From contig NZ_JAKCFI010000002.1 of NCBI RefSeq assembly GCF_021412625.1, positions 1,116,001-1,180,000 on the forward strand: 64,000 nucleotides of DNA, read 5' to 3'. Numbering within the stretch: position 1 is the stretch's first letter; every line of letters starts with the position of its first letter. The position numbers and the translations under genes were made by a program. The stretch comes from Myxococcus stipitatus. GTDB lineage: Bacteria; Myxococcota; Myxococcia; Myxococcales; Myxococcaceae. Under the pieces are notes generated by a model. It was given only the letters and a program-made list of their open reading frames with translations. It was not told the origin of the DNA and did not search any database. This document shows, piece by piece, positions 10,063-20,408 of the stretch.

Positions 10063-11646
10063 GTGAGCGGAGCAATGACCCCAGCTTTGATGATGTGGGC
10101 CCATGGCGCCATCCGCCGAATCGGGCCAAAAGTTCCGCCCGTGGCGGTAAATCGGCGCCGTAACCTCCTGATGGTCCACCTGGATGGAGTATCCAAGGCC
10201 CTTCTGGACGAGGCGATTGTCGCGGGGCGGATGCCGTTCGTCTCACGACTCATCCGCTCCGGGATGTTTCATCTGGATGACGCCTTCTGGGGCGCGCCCA
10301 CCTCGACGCCGTACTTCCAGGCGGGCCTGCTCTACGGTCTGCGGGATTCGAACCTGCCAGCCTATGCGTGGTTCGATCGTGAACTGGGGCGGCGCGTCCA
10401 GATGAATACCCCCGCGGACGCGCTCGAAATCGACGAGCGCCTGCGGGGCAGGGGCCGCGACAGCCTGCTCGACGGGGGAGGCCACGGCTACTTCTCCCTG
10501 TTCCGTGCGGGCGCGGACAACGCGCTGAGCATGAGCACGCTGGCCAGCTTCAAGCAGATGGCGCGAGCCTTCCCGTACGAGATGGCGGGCCTGTCGGCCG
10601 CGCGCACGCGCGACGCGTGGAGCTTCCTGCGTTCGTTCGGCAGGGACACCTGGAGCGCGACCCGGGAGGTCCTCCAGTGGTCGCGCGCCGTGCACGACTG
10701 GCGGAACGAGCGTGCGTTCCTCGTCAGTCGGCTCTTGTTCCAGCGGCTCGGGTGGAGCTTCGCGTACTCCAAGAGCCTGGTGGACATGGTGCGCGGCGTC
10801 CCCGTCATCTACCTCGTCTATGGCAACTACGACGAGGTGGCCCACCGCCGGGGGCCGCGCTCGGAGCTCGCCCTCGAGGAGCTGTACCGCGTGGACACCT
10901 ACCTCGCGGAGCTCTACGCCGTCGCGCGCTCGGTGCAGCGCCCGTACGACGTCGTCATCTTCTCCGACCATGGCCACGTGGACAGCGCCCCGCTGGAGCG
11001 AGGCCGGGGACGGCGCCTGGAGTCGCTCCTGCTGGAGGGGCCTCCCGCCGCTCCCTCGGAGGACGTGGTACGGGGGCTGTGTCAGGGCCGCGCTCCCCCC
11101 GCGCCGGACGCCGCGCCGCGCGCGCCCTTCGCGCCCGTCGTCGTCGAGTGCGGCAACTTCGCGCACGTCTATCTCACCGGCGCGCGCGAGGCGTTGGAGG
11201 CCCGGACGCTGCTCGCGCGCCACCCCGACATCCTCGCGCGCGCGACGCGGGACCCGGACATCGCCCTCGTCGCGCTGCGACGGGGCAGCTCCGCGGTGGC
11301 GGTGGTGCGCGGCGGCGTCTACGGCCCGGATGAGCTGGACCGGGCGCCGCTGTCCCCCGAGTTCAGCCGCCGCGCGGTCGCGTCACTGCTGCGGGGGCTG
11401 CCGGCGATGACGACGGCGGGGGACCTGGTCCTGTTCGGGGAGGCGGTGCGCCAGGGCGGCACCGTGGGGTTCGCGTGGGAGTTCGGCTCGCACGGCGGGG
11501 TGACGCGCACGGAGGCGCAGAGCCTGGTGCTCTGGCCCGCGGACGCGCCGCTCGACCTGTCGGGCCTGGGGCACGTGAGCCACCTGCACGCGCGGCTCGC
11601 GGAGACCTACCTGGACGTGGCGCCCCGGCTGCGGTGGGTTCCGTGA
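10063..11646 (+). CDS. Alkaline phosphatase superfamily protein (type I phosphodiesterase-like)
   Basis: A 527-aa protein with LLMVHLDGVSKALLDEA, a metal-binding Asp motif typical of type I phosphodiesterases/nucleotide pyrophosphatases, then TSTPYFQAGLLYG, YGNYDEVAHRRGP and IFSDHGHVDSAP, which carry further metal ligands (Asp, His, Asp-His). No clear signal peptide is visible. The GTG at 10063 has a strong Shine-Dalgarno (GGAGGGGAG) eight bases upstream. The stop overlaps the GTG of a UPF0104-type membrane protein, which suggests joint work on a lipid- or glycan-linked phosphate. The substrate is not deducible. Confidence 0.8.
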   Translation: MSGAMTPALMMWAHGAIRRIGPKVPPVAVNRRRNLLMVHLDGVSKALLDEAIVAGRMPFVSRLIRSGMFHLDDAFWGAPTSTPYFQAGLLYGLRDSNLPAYAWFDRELGRRVQMNTPADALEIDERLRGRGRDSLLDGGGHGYFSLFRAGADNALSMSTLASFKQMARAFPYEMAGLSAARTRDAWSFLRSFGRDTWSATREVLQWSRAVHDWRNERAFLVSRLLFQRLGWSFAYSKSLVDMVRGVPVIYLVYGNYDEVAHRRGPRSELALEELYRVDTYLAELYAVARSVQRPYDVVIFSDHGHVDSAPLERGRGRRLESLLLEGPPAAPSEDVVRGLCQGRAPPAPDAAPRAPFAPVVVECGNFAHVYLTGAREALEARTLLARHPDILARATRDPDIALVALRRGSSAVAVVRGGVYGPDELDRAPLSPEFSRRAVASLLRGLPAMTTAGDLVLFGEAVRQGGTVGFAWEFGSHGGVTRTEAQSLVLWPADAPLDLSGLGHVSHLHARLAETYLDVAPRLRWVP

Positions 11647-12737
11647 GCGAGGAGGGGCCGCGCACGCGCCCGCGGGGCGCCGCCATCGGCCGGCTGCTGC
11701 TGGCGGTGGTGGGCGTCGTCCTGTCCGGCGTCCTGCTGTCCACGGCCTTCTTCCGGTGGAACCTGCGCGCGCCCGGGCCGCTGCTGGAGCCGCGCTTCCC
11801 CCTGGGGGCGTTCGTCCGGGAGCTGCCCGGCCACCTGAAATGGCTCCTGCCCTTCGTGCTGTTGCAGGCCTCCATCATCCCCCTGCGCGCCGTGCAGTGG
11901 CAGGGCACGCTGCGCCGCCGGGTGCCGTTCAAGGAGCGCTACCACCTGGTGGCCATTGGCGCGTTCGTGCACAACGTGCTGCCCGGCAAGCTGGGCGACA
12001 TCCTCCGCTCCTTCCTCCTGTCGCGCACCGAGCGCATCCCCTTCCTGCGCTGCCTGGGCACGGTGGCGGTGTGCAAGCTGATGGAGTTCGCCGCGCTGAT
12101 GTTGCTGGTGTCCGCGTCGCTCCTGGGGCCCTTCGGCGCCACGTTGTCGCGCTTCGAGGGGCAGCTGAAGGTGGCCGTCTCCCTGTGCGTGGGGCTGGTG
12201 GCGCTCGTGGTGCTGCTGGCCCACTGGTCCACGCCGCTGGCGGACGCCCTGCACCGGCGCCACCGGCTGCCCCGGCTGGAGGGCCTCCTCCACCACGTCA
12301 GCGACGGGCTGGGCACCGCCCGTTCGACGCGGGGCCTCGCCCGGGTGTTCTTCTTCTCCACGGGGCCGGTGCTGGCCTCCGCGCTGGCGTATGGGCTGGC
12401 GCTGCACGGCATCGGCATCAGCGGGGGGCTGGCCGCCGGGGCCGTCGTCCTGGGCGCCATCTCCCTGGGGCAGGCGCTGCCCGGCGTGCCGGCGGGGATG
12501 GGGCTCTACTACTTCGTGACGAGCTGGGCGGCCCGGGGCCTGGGCGCCAGTCCGGAGGACGCCGCGGCCTTCGCCACGCTGACCCACCTGGGGACGGTGC
12601 TCAGCCAGGCGGGGGTGGGGGCCATCTCCGTCCACGTCCGGAAGATTCGCGTGAGGGACCTGCGCAAGGGCGGCAGTCTCGCCCGCGAGGCCGCGCACCA
12701 CGTGGCGCACGAGTCAGTGGAACCCGCACCGCCGTGA
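11643..12737 (+). CDS. UPF0104 / lysylphosphatidylglycerol synthase-type integral membrane protein
   Basis: A 364-aa polytopic membrane protein. RAVQWQGTLRR, FVHNVLPGKLGDILRSFLLSR and GQALPGVPAGMGLYYF are the conserved motifs of the LPG-synthase transmembrane/AglD-like family, whose members move or modify lipids. It starts with GTG overlapping the preceding stop (GTGA). Coupling to the phosphodiesterase-like gene suggests a shared envelope-lipid role (inference). An intrinsic terminator for the opposing tRNA gene lies just downstream. Confidence 0.82.
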   Translation: MSEEGPRTRPRGAAIGRLLLAVVGVVLSGVLLSTAFFRWNLRAPGPLLEPRFPLGAFVRELPGHLKWLLPFVLLQASIIPLRAVQWQGTLRRRVPFKERYHLVAIGAFVHNVLPGKLGDILRSFLLSRTERIPFLRCLGTVAVCKLMEFAALMLLVSASLLGPFGATLSRFEGQLKVAVSLCVGLVALVVLLAHWSTPLADALHRRHRLPRLEGLLHHVSDGLGTARSTRGLARVFFFSTGPVLASALAYGLALHGIGISGGLAAGAVVLGAISLGQALPGVPAGMGLYYFVTSWAARGLGASPEDAAAFATLTHLGTVLSQAGVGAISVHVRKIRVRDLRKGGSLAREAAHHVAHESVEPAPP

Positions 12738-12748
12738 CGCTGGCGCCG

Positions 12749-12786
12749 AAAAAGGAAAAGGGGCCCCGGTTTGAAACCGGGACCCC
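12749..12786 (-). terminator. Intrinsic terminator of tRNA-Leu
   Basis: On the minus strand a GC-rich hairpin, GGGGTCCCGGTTT / AAACCGGGGCCCC with a one-base loop, is followed by TTTTCCTTTTT. It begins 10 bases after the 3' end of the tRNA gene. The plus strand has no T-run after the hairpin, so it serves the tRNA rather than the convergent membrane-protein gene. Confidence 0.9.
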
Positions 12787-12795
12787 TTCTCACAG

Positions 12796-12879
12796 TGCCC
12801 AGGAGAGGACTCGAACCTCCATGCCCTTGCAGGCGCTAGACCCTGAATCTAGTGTGTCTACCAATTCCACCACCTGGGC
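12796..12879 (-). tRNA. tRNA-Leu (CAG anticodon)
   Basis: The 84-nt minus-strand gene has a 7-bp acceptor stem GCCCAGG/CCTGGGC and discriminator A. The D-arm includes AATTGGTAGACA, and the anticodon stem CTAGA/TCTAG carries loop TTCAGGG (anticodon CAG, reading CUG). The class II variable arm is short, and the T-arm contains GGTTCGAGTCC. CCA is not encoded. It is a single, isolated tRNA with its own promoter and terminator. Confidence 0.97.
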
Positions 12880-12927
12880 AGGCGGTGCATCGCGGAGCCG
12901 CGCTGTGCGGCGCTGCGATGGGCGGGA

Positions 12928-12956
12928 CATATAGGTGTACTGCCCCGCGCCGTCAA
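12928..12956 (-). promoter_or_regulatory. Sigma-70-type promoter of tRNA-Leu
   Basis: On the minus strand TTGACG (12951-12956) and TATATG (12928-12933) are separated by 17 bp, a near-consensus housekeeping promoter. Transcription should start near 12921, leaving a leader of about 40 nt before the tRNA. Confidence 0.75.
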
Positions 12957-12972
12957 GAACTACGTAACAACC

Positions 12973-13350
12973 TCACTTCTTCAACGGCCATTTCCCCTCG
13001 GCCTCGAGCGCCCGGCGGATGACCGGGTTCTCGTCCATGAAGGCCGTGAGGGACTCCTCGGTGATCTCCACGGAGATGTCCTCGGTGCCCAGCTCCGTCT
13101 GGCAGCTCAACCGGGAGTACGGGCGCACGTCGAACCCCATGTCCAGGCGGTCCGCCTCCGCGTCCGTCTGCTCGCTGAGCGAGTCGAGGCCCTTGCGCAC
13201 CCAGATGTGACAGGTGGAGCAGCCGCAGACGCCGCCGCAGCTGTGGCCCACCTGGGCACCGCACTGTTCGGCCGCGTCCAGGAGCGTCGTCCCGGTCGGC
13301 ACGTCCACGGTGACCTCGGCCAGCGGGCTCTTGAAGGTGACCTTCGGCAC
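12973..13350 (-). CDS. fdx: ISC-type [2Fe-2S] ferredoxin
   Basis: A 125-aa plant/adrenodoxin-type ferredoxin that supplies electrons for Fe-S cluster assembly. The cluster ligands are in CGAQVGHSCGGVCGCSTCH and the distal SRLSCQTE. It is the last gene of the isc cluster, starting with GTG two bases after the hscA stop. The C-terminal tail PVIRRALEAEGKWPLKK extends past the usual fdx end. Confidence 0.93.
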   Translation of the reverse strand: MPKVTFKSPLAEVTVDVPTGTTLLDAAEQCGAQVGHSCGGVCGCSTCHIWVRKGLDSLSEQTDAEADRLDMGFDVRPYSRLSCQTELGTEDISVEITEESLTAFMDENPVIRRALEAEGKWPLKK

Positions 13351-13351
13351 G

Positions 13352-15192
<1,841 letters not shown>

Positions 15193-15196
<4 letters not shown>

Positions 15197-15753
15197 GACA
15201 GACTCTCCTCCTCGAACGCGTCCACCTGTTCGAGGAAGCGCGTGAAGTAGCGCACCCGCCCCAGGGCATGCGACGCCTTTCTCACCTGGGCCGCCGCTTC
15301 CTCGCCGGACGTCCCCTCGGCCTCCAGCTGGCGCAGGGCGCCAGCCGCCTCGTCGAGCGCCGCCTTGCGCTGGCCACCCACCTGGGCGCCCATGGCCTGC
15401 ACGCGCGCCAGGTCCTTCTTCGCCATGGCGGCGTCGAGCGCCTCGCGCAGCTCCATGACCTGCTCCAGGAACTCCAGGGGCATGTCCTTCTGCGCCCCGG
15501 CGTCCTCGCGCTCCAGGTCCACGCCGTGCAGCTTGAGGAGGTAGAAGGCGCGGCGCACCGGGTCCTTCAGCGTCTTGAAGGCGGCGTTGAGGGCGGTGGT
15601 GCCCTCCAGGGCCTCCAGCCGCTCGCGCGCGTTGCCAGGGGCCACCCGGTCCGGGTGGTGCTGGAGCGACAGCTCCCGGTACTGCTTCTCCAGGGCCGGG
15701 ACGTCCACGTCATAGGCGCGGGCCAGTCCGAAGACGTCGAAGTGGGTCCTCAC
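15193..15753 (-). CDS. hscB: Fe-S cluster co-chaperone HscB (J-domain)
   Basis: A 186-aa J-protein. The N-terminal J domain has HHPDR (the HPD motif) at about residues 32-36, followed by the three-helix C-terminal domain that binds IscU. It stimulates HscA ATPase. GTG start with GAGGAGA upstream. The gene follows an intrinsic terminator (15781-15809), so hscB-hscA-fdx depend on read-through or a separate start. Confidence 0.93.
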
Positions 15754-15780
15754 CAGGGGCTCTCCTCACGGGGCGAAACG

Positions 15781-15809
15781 AAAAAAGGCCCGGCGCGGAT
15801 GGCCGGGCC
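15781..15809 (-). terminator. Intrinsic terminator inside the isc cluster
   Basis: On the minus strand a perfect 8-bp stem GGCCCGGC/GCCGGGCC with a 7-nt loop is followed directly by TTTTTT. It lies between iscA and hscB. Only about 27 bp separate it from the hscB start, leaving no room for a full promoter, so partial read-through is the simplest model. Confidence 0.85.
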
Positions 15810-15860
15810 CCGGGACGATGGCTCCACCCGGGGCGGGGTGGAGCGCGGGCGGTCCTCACG

Positions 15861-16262
15861 TCAGACGGAGAAGCTCTCTCCGCAGCCGCAGGCGGCCTTG
15901 ATGTTGGGGTTGTTCAGCTTGAAGCCGGACGCCATCAGCGTCTGCTCGAACACCAGCTCCGTGCCGATGAGGTACAGGTAGCTCTTCGGGTCGACGAAGA
16001 CGCGCACGCCGTCCTTCTCGAACACCTTGTCGCGCTCGCGGGCCTTCTCCGCCCACTCCATGGAGTACTGGAGTCCGGAGCACCCGCCGCCCTTGACGGC
16101 CAGCCGCAGGCCGGCCTCCGGCGTCTGGCGCTGCTCGAGCAGCTCCTTCAGCCGGGCCACCGCGCTGTCCGCCAGGACGATGCCCTTGGGGGCGGGCTTC
16201 GCCACGGGCGCGGGGGCAGGCACCGGGGGCTGCGTCGTCTGCTGGGTCGCCTGTTCGCTCAT
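15861..16262 (-). CDS. iscA: IscA-type Fe-S carrier protein
   Basis: A 133-aa A-type carrier. The three Cys ligands are present: GGGCSGLQY and the C-terminal CGCGESF. An N-terminal extension of about 26 residues, rich in Gln, Thr, Pro and Ala, precedes the conserved core starting GIVLADSAVARLKELL and is not typical of IscA. It lies between iscU and hscB in the isc cluster. Confidence 0.92.
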   Translation of the reverse strand: MSEQATQQTTQPPVPAPAPVAKPAPKGIVLADSAVARLKELLEQRQTPEAGLRLAVKGGGCSGLQYSMEWAEKARERDKVFEKDGVRVFVDPKSYLYLIGTELVFEQTLMASGFKLNNPNIKAACGCGESFSV

Positions 16263-16299
16263 GGGGTGCCTCCTTCGGGGTGCGGTGCGCGCGAGGACG

Positions 16300-16701
16300 T
16301 CAGGACGCCTTGGCCTGACGCGCGGCGCGCTTCTTCTTGAAGTCCTCGATGGCCGCCTTGATGGCGTCCTCGGCGAGGACCGAGCAGTGGATCTTGACCG
16401 GCGGGAGCGCCAGCTCGCGCGCCACGTCCTTGTTGGAGATGGTCATCGCCTGGTCGACCGTCTTGCCCTTCACCCACTCGGTGACGAGCGAGGAGGACGC
16501 GATGGCGGAGCCGCAGCCGAACGTCTTGAAGCGCGCGTCCTCGATGAGGCCGTCGTCCGAGATCTTGAGCTGCAGGCGCATCACGTCGCCGCACGCGGGG
16601 GCGCCCACCAGGCCGGTGCCCACGTTGGGGTCTTCCTTGTCCATCGACCCGACGTTGCGGGGGTTCTCGTAGTGGTCGATGACCTTGTCGCTGTAAGCCA
16701 T
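16300..16701 (-). CDS. iscU: Fe-S cluster scaffold IscU
   Basis: A 133-aa scaffold on which clusters form. The three Cys ligands appear in GAPACGDVM, TFGCGSAIAS and KIHCSVLAED, and the HscA recognition motif LPPVK is present just before the last Cys. It sits directly after iscS in the operon. Length and motifs are normal. Confidence 0.96.
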   Translation of the reverse strand: MAYSDKVIDHYENPRNVGSMDKEDPNVGTGLVGAPACGDVMRLQLKISDDGLIEDARFKTFGCGSAIASSSLVTEWVKGKTVDQAMTISNKDVARELALPPVKIHCSVLAEDAIKAAIEDFKKKRAARQAKAS

Positions 16702-16799
16702 GCCAACTCCTTCAACGGATGCTTCTCACCAAAGGTTCCGCCGGGCAACGTCCACCGGCCGAGGGGGCCTGCGCCCCGCTGTCCGCCCGGGAAGGCGCG

Positions 16800-18164
16800 C
16801 TAATGCGCCGTCCACGCGATGCTCTTGAGGTCGATGCCTTCCTTGGCCATCTCGTAGAGCGGGCTCATGTCGCGCAGCTTGCGCACCTTGTCCACCACCA
16901 GCTTGACCACGTAGTCGACCTCCTCCTCCGTGGTGAAGCGGCCCAGGCCGAAGCGGATGGAGCTGTGCGCCAGCTCCTCGTCCACGCCCAGCGCGCGCAG
17001 GACGTAGGAGGGCTCCAGGGAGGCGGAGGTGCACGCGGACCCGGAGGACACCGCCACGTCCTTGATGCCCATCATCAGGGACTCGCCCTCGGCGTGGGCG
17101 AAGGAGATGTTGAGGTTGCCCGGCAGGCGGTGCTCCAGCGAGCCGTTGAGGACCGTCATGTCCAGCGCGTCCGTCAGGCCCTTGCGCAGCTTCTCCCGCA
17201 GCCGGAGGATGCGCGCCGCCTCGTCCGCCATCTCCAGCCGCGCCAGCTCCGCCGCGTGGCCGAAGCCGACGATGGCCGCCACGTTCAGCGTGCCGGAGCG
17301 CATGCCGCGCTCATGGCCGCCGCCGTCGATGATGGGGGCGATGCGCACGCGCGGCTTGCGGCGCACGTACAGCGCGCCGATGCCCTTGGGGCCGTACATC
17401 TTGTGCGAGGTGATGGAGGCCAGGTCCACCTTCATGGCCTCCACGTCGAAGGGCACCTTGCCGATGCCCTGCACCGCGTCGCAGTGGAAGAGGATGCCCT
17501 TCTTGCGGCACAGCTCGCCAATCCGGGCGATGGGCTGCACCACGCCAATCTCGTTGTTGGCGAGCATGATGGAGACGAGCACCGTCTTCGGCGTCATCGC
17601 CTCCTCCAGCTTCTCCAGGCTCACCCGCCCGTCCTGCTCCACGTCCAGGTAGGTGACGCGCGCGCCGCCGGTGGGCAGCTCCGCCCACTTGCGGTACGTG
17701 GCGTCGTTCTCCAGGTCGTGCTTCGCCGCCAGCTCCGCCACTTCCTCGGGGGAGACGTCGCGCTCGGCCAGCTGCGACAGGCGCAGGAGCTTCAGCTCGT
17801 CCAGCCGCTCCTGGCGCACGCGCTCCAGGCGCTTGCAGGTGTCCAGGACGGCCTTGTGCTCCGTCTTCAGGGTGATGATGTGGTCACCCTTCGTCTTGTA
17901 GTACTCGACCACGCCCTTGATGGCGAGGTTGTCGGACTCCGTGGCGCCGGAGGTGAAGACGATCTCCTGGTCCGACGCGCCGATGAGCGCCGCCACCTGG
18001 GCCCGCGCCTTCTTCACCGCGGCCTCCGCCTTCCAGCCGAAGACGTGGTTGCGGCTGGACGCGTTGCCGAAGTCCTCTCGCAGGTAGGGGAGCATCACCT
18101 CCAGCACGCGCGGATCCAGCGGCGTGGTGGCGTGGTTGTCCATGTAGATCGGCAGCTTCACCAT
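16800..18164 (-). CDS. iscS: Cysteine desulfurase IscS with internal insertion
   Basis: PLP enzyme supplying sulfur for Fe-S clusters and tRNA thiolation. The PLP Lys is in [11 protein letters not shown] (residue 255) and the active-site Cys in SSGSACTS (residue 378). At 454 aa it is about 50 longer than E. coli IscS. The extra block (about residues 115-167) sits after [14 protein letters not shown], is charged and helical, and does not disturb the catalytic motifs. The start [15 protein letters not shown] matches the family; an upstream GTG (18176) is too close to its AGGAAG. It is the first gene of the isc cluster. Confidence 0.94.
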   Translation of the reverse strand: MVKLPIYMDNHATTPLDPRVLEVMLPYLREDFGNASSRNHVFGWKAEAAVKKARAQVAALIGASDQEIVFTSGATESDNLAIKGVVEYYKTKGDHIITLKTEHKAVLDTCKRLERVRQERLDELKLLRLSQLAERDVSPEEVAELAAKHDLENDATYRKWAELPTGGARVTYLDVEQDGRVSLEKLEEAMTPKTVLVSIMLANNEIGVVQPIARIGELCRKKGILFHCDAVQGIGKVPFDVEAMKVDLASITSHKMYGPKGIGALYVRRKPRVRIAPIIDGGGHERGMRSGTLNVAAIVGFGHAAELARLEMADEAARILRLREKLRKGLTDALDMTVLNGSLEHRLPGNLNISFAHAEGESLMMGIKDVAVSSGSACTSASLEPSYVLRALGVDEELAHSSIRFGLGRFTTEEEVDYVVKLVVDKVRKLRDMSPLYEMAKEGIDLKSIAWTAH

Positions 18165-18518
18165 TGCTTCCCACACCTTCCTGAAGGGGGCTACGTCCGC
18201 CCCCGCTCCCCGGCGCCAACCGTGGGCGCACCGCGATGGGCCTACACGGTCTCACATGAATGTGGACCGGACTGGTCAATTATAAAATCGGGTGCCCTTG
18301 GGTCAAGCGAACATAAGGCGTGCGCCGGACGTGTCGGGCGGGCACCGGAAGGGGTGTCCCGGGGGATGACGTCCGCGCCGGGATGGAGCGGCGGGGGTGG
18401 TCCATGGCGGAGCGGGGTGTCCCGGAATGGCGCGGCCCCGTCACCCAAGGGCCTGGAATTCCATCGGCCCCTGGGCTGGCCGGGGGGCTGCACGGCGTCG
18501 TGCCGCGAGGAGGCAGGC
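18165..18518. other. Intergenic region between isc cluster and SPFH gene
   Basis: This 354-bp divergent spacer holds the isc promoter and an inverted repeat (listed separately). On the plus side, the strong AGGAGG of the SPFH gene lies at 18508-18513. I see no promoter of consensus quality for the plus direction and no further gene. Confidence 0.6.
18264..18306 (-). promoter_or_regulatory. isc promoter with overlapping inverted repeat
   Basis: On the minus strand TTGACC (18301-18306), a 16-bp spacer and TATAAT (18279-18284) form a near-consensus sigma-70-type promoter about 115 bp upstream of iscS. Just downstream of the -10 lies GACC-N5-GGTC (18265-18277), a candidate operator where transcription should begin. 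An Rrf2-type (IscR-like) repressor would be a natural ligand, but no such gene is adjacent, so that part is inference. Confidence 0.6.
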
Positions 18519-20348
18519 ATGAGCGCGAACGCGAAGCAGACGGCCAGGTCGAAGGAGCAGTCGGAGTCCGTGGAGGGCACGGGGCGCCCGCAGCTGGCGC
18601 GGGTGGACGGGGGGCTGGAGCGGCCCCGGTACGCGGAGGGGTGGCGCGCGGGCAAGCCCGCGGAGGACCCGGAGAAGATGAAGCGCTGGGGGCTCATCAC
18701 CGCCCGGCCCAGCGAGTTCCTCGTCCACATGCGCCGGGGGCGCGTGCGCGACGTCAGCGGCCAGGGCGCCAGCTGCTTCAAGCTGCCGGGCGACTCGGTG
18801 GCCATCGTCCCCACCAGCATCCAGCGGCTCCAGTTCACCGCGGACCAGGTGACCCACGAGAAGGTGGGCGTGCAGGTGACGGGCCTCGCGGTGTACCGCA
18901 TCGCGGATCCGCTGGTGGCCTTCCGCATGCTCAACTTCTCCTTCCCGGAGCGGGCCCAGGAGAAGCTGGCGGAGCTGCTGCGGGAGATGTTCGTGGGCGC
19001 CGCGCGGCGGCTGGTGGCCAACCTGTCCGTGGAGGAGTGCCTGTCGCGGCGCAAGGAGGGCATCGCCGCGGAGCTGGTGCGCGAAATCGCGCCGGTGCTG
19101 TCCGGGCGCGGCCGGCTGGAGGACACGACGGACGCGGGCTGGGGCGTGCTGCTGGACACGATTGAAATCCAGGACGTGCGCGTCCTGTCGTCCACCGTCT
19201 TCGAGAACATGCAGGCGCGCTTCCGCCGCGAGCAGGAGCGCCAGGCGCGCGAGGCGGAGCTGGCCAAGGAGCGCTTCGTCCACCGCGAGGAGACGGAGGC
19301 CGAGCGGCAGCTGAGCCTCCAGCGCCTGGAGGCCGAGGACGAGGTGCGCCAGCGCCGGCAGACGAGCGACGAGCAGTCGCGGCTGGAGTCGCTGGCGGTG
19401 GACGCGCGCGTGGCGGAGGCGAAGCTCGCCCAGGAGCGCACGCTCAAGCAGGGGCAGGCGTCCGTGGAGCGCGAGGTGGCGCTCGCCAAGCTCTCCGCCG
19501 AGCAGGAGGTCCGCCAGAAGAAGCAGGCCGCCGACGAGCAGGCGAAGCTGGAGGCCCTGGCGGCCGAGGCGCGCCTGGTGGAGGCGAAGCTGGTCTCCGA
19601 GCGCGCGCTGGCGACGAGCCGCGCGCAGGTGGACCTGGAGAAGCTCCAGCGCGAACAGGAGACGGAGGCGGCGCGGGCGCGCATGGGGTTGGAGAAGTTC
19701 AAGCGCGAGCAGGAGGCGGAGGTGGCGCGCGCGAAGCTGGAGCTGGAGAAGCAGCGGCTGGCGCAGGACGCGGAGGCCGCGCAGGCGCAGTTCGAACTGG
19801 TGCGCCTGCAGCGCGAGCAGGAGGCGGAGGAGGCCCGCTCGCGCATCGCGCTGGAGCAGCTGCGCCGCGAGGAGGAGCAGGCGAACGCCCGCGCCCAACT
19901 GGAGCTGGAGCGGCTGCGCCGCGAGCAGGAGCAGACCGCCGCCCGGCACGAGGGCGCGCTGGCCGAGCAGCTCCAGGAGGCGGAGAAGCTCAAGGCGCGG
20001 CTCCAGGTGGTGCAGGCCCAGCGCGCCATCTGCGAGGGAGAGGTCGCCATCGCGGAGCTGGAGGTGCGGCGCGAGAACGCCCGTCAGGAGCTGGAGCTGG
20101 CGCGGGCCCGGGCGCTGCGTGACATCCAGAACACCATCAGTCCGGAGGTCATCCAGATGACGCTCGCGCAGCAGCTGCCGCAGGTGGCCGCGGCCTTCCA
20201 GCAGAAGATGGGCGAGGTTCACGTCACGGCGGTGGATGGCGCCAACCCGTTCGGTTACATCGCCGCGGCGGTGGAAGGGGTCATGGGCCTGGCGCGTTCA
20301 GCCGGGTTGAAGGTGCCCGCTTCCTCGCTCGGCCCCACGGCGCAGTAG
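18519..20348 (+). CDS. SPFH/band-7 protein with long coiled coil
   Basis: A 609-aa protein. Residues about 50-230 form an SPFH/band-7-like domain (GLITARPSEFLVHMRRG, VQVTGLAVYRIADPLVAF). A very charged continuous helix of about 300 residues follows, ending before a hydrophobic, Gly/Ala-rich tail. Residues 373-480 are six tandem 18-residue repeats such as LEKLQREQETEAARARMG. No membrane segment or signal is evident at the N-terminus, so it may be cytoplasmic or membrane-associated like flotillins. The start has AGGAGG five bases upstream. The role is unknown. Confidence 0.82.
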   Translation: MSANAKQTARSKEQSESVEGTGRPQLARVDGGLERPRYAEGWRAGKPAEDPEKMKRWGLITARPSEFLVHMRRGRVRDVSGQGASCFKLPGDSVAIVPTSIQRLQFTADQVTHEKVGVQVTGLAVYRIADPLVAFRMLNFSFPERAQEKLAELLREMFVGAARRLVANLSVEECLSRRKEGIAAELVREIAPVLSGRGRLEDTTDAGWGVLLDTIEIQDVRVLSSTVFENMQARFRREQERQAREAELAKERFVHREETEAERQLSLQRLEAEDEVRQRRQTSDEQSRLESLAVDARVAEAKLAQERTLKQGQASVEREVALAKLSAEQEVRQKKQAADEQAKLEALAAEARLVEAKLVSERALATSRAQVDLEKLQREQETEAARARMGLEKFKREQEAEVARAKLELEKQRLAQDAEAAQAQFELVRLQREQEAEEARSRIALEQLRREEEQANARAQLELERLRREQEQTAARHEGALAEQLQEAEKLKARLQVVQAQRAICEGEVAIAELEVRRENARQELELARARALRDIQNTISPEVIQMTLAQQLPQVAAAFQQKMGEVHVTAVDGANPFGYIAAAVEGVMGLARSAGLKVPASSLGPTAQ

Positions 20349-20408
20349 CCCGCCGCCCGGGGCCTGCGTATACAAGGCGGGCCCTGCTGGAAGGACGGAG
20401 CGACGCGC

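Noticed and set aside
16719..18518. Open frame continuous with, and upstream of, the SPFH gene (600 extra codons)
   Set aside because: It lies antisense to iscS, and the real start at 18519 has AGGAGG five bases upstream. The extra sequence has no domain and biased composition.
20348..20382. GCCCGCC/GGCGGGC inverted repeat between the SPFH and dsbD genes
   Set aside because: A 7-bp GC stem with a 20-nt loop and no T-run is expected by chance in this base composition.
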